Below, one piece after another: positions 63,920-64,000 of a stretch of DNA of 64,000 bases (positions are counted from its first letter, which is position 1; each line of letters starts with the position of its first letter). Both the position numbers and the translations under genes were made by a program. Under the pieces are notes generated by a model that was not told the DNA's origin, searched no databases, and was given only the letters and a program-made list of their open reading frames with translations. Source of the DNA: Bacillaceae bacterium (GTDB lineage: Bacteria > Bacillota > Bacilli > Bacillales > Alkalibacillaceae); the NCBI GenBank assembly GCA_017656265.1, contig JACDOD010000002.1, positions 186,001 to 250,000 of the forward strand, in the 5' to 3' direction.

Positions 63920-64000
63920 ATGGTAAATGAATCGGGAATAATTAAACTCCGCAAAACTAAAATTGAGGACCTGGATTTTGTCTGCCATCTGGAGTCTCTG
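63920..64000 (+). CDS. GNAT-like acetyltransferase (3' partial)
   Basis: Only 27 codons lie inside the window, reading MVNESGIIKLRKTKIEDLDF then VCHLESL. The pattern 'hydrophobic-x-LRKTKIEDLDFV' is the usual first strand and helix of GNAT proteins. CGGAGGG lies 7-8 bases before the ATG. The rest of the gene is beyond the window edge. Confidence 0.6.
   Translation, partial: MVNESGIIKLRKTKIEDLDFVCHLESL

Overview
The window looks like a chromosomal segment from a low-to-moderate GC Bacillota of the family Bacillaceae, possibly one of the salt-tolerant soil or marine genera. The signs are strong AGGAGG-type ribosome binding sites, frequent TTG and GTG starts, a nadBCA cluster divergent from nifS-nadR, hutHUIG order, LipM-type octanoyl transfer, a thioredoxin-type arsC, and a yybP-ykoY manganese riboswitch in front of terC. 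Genus is an inference. No rRNA, tRNA, CRISPR array, prophage or intact transposase gene was seen.

Layout. 1-5.5 kb: the end of a YeeE/YedE sulfur-compound transporter, small membrane proteins, an amidase and an FmdB-type zinc ribbon. 5.7-13.5 kb: methionine gamma-lyase, a CPBP membrane protease with an operator-like palindrome in its promoter, and NAD synthesis (nadA-nadC-nadB one way, nifS-nadR the other). 14.4-18.6 kb: threonine degradation (kbl-tdh), a hotdog thioesterase and small proteins. 18.6-21.7 kb: p-aminobenzoate synthesis (pabA and a pabB-pabC fusion) and a small HExxH protein. 22-26.2 kb: an ECF sigma factor with its likely membrane partner, and an EAL-domain protein. 26.4-32.4 kb: histidine utilisation, hutHUIG, behind a cre-like site and a leader hairpin. 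33-35.8 kb: an arsenic operon arsR-acr3-arsC plus a HIT-like gene. 37.1-39.7 kb: Fur-controlled feoAB with a Cys-rich partner. 39.7-40.8 kb: a structured leader in front of a methyltransferase. 43.8-45.6 kb: lipM-lipA. 45.7-46.05 kb: a 21-bp tandem array. 46.8-49.7 kb: an FMN glutamate synthase-like protein and an MFS transporter. 49.9-55.8 kb: an AT-richer accessory stretch with a bactofilin-like protein, a lipoprotein with a decayed duplicate, a permease and an AdaA-like regulator. 56-59.6 kb: a MerR-controlled acyl-CoA synthetase and acyl-CoA dehydrogenase. 59.6-64 kb: Mn riboswitch-terC, Usp, Nudix, an alpha/beta hydrolase and the start of a GNAT gene.

Short repeats are the most distinctive trait. 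Four unrelated families are scattered between genes: a MITE-like element with GAGGCTGGG ends and an ATCCGAACTCA hairpin; a 20-bp unit TTCGACAAGTGACAGGCACC that has entered the nadB coding sequence and supplies the last codons of acr3; IS200/IS605-like right-end hairpins without a transposase; and one exact 21-bp minisatellite.

The best candidate for something undescribed is 39.68-40.08 kb. A promoter there is followed by a seven-codon open frame that ends inside a closing stem, a multi-helix RNA domain and two successive terminators, all before a SAM-dependent methyltransferase gene.
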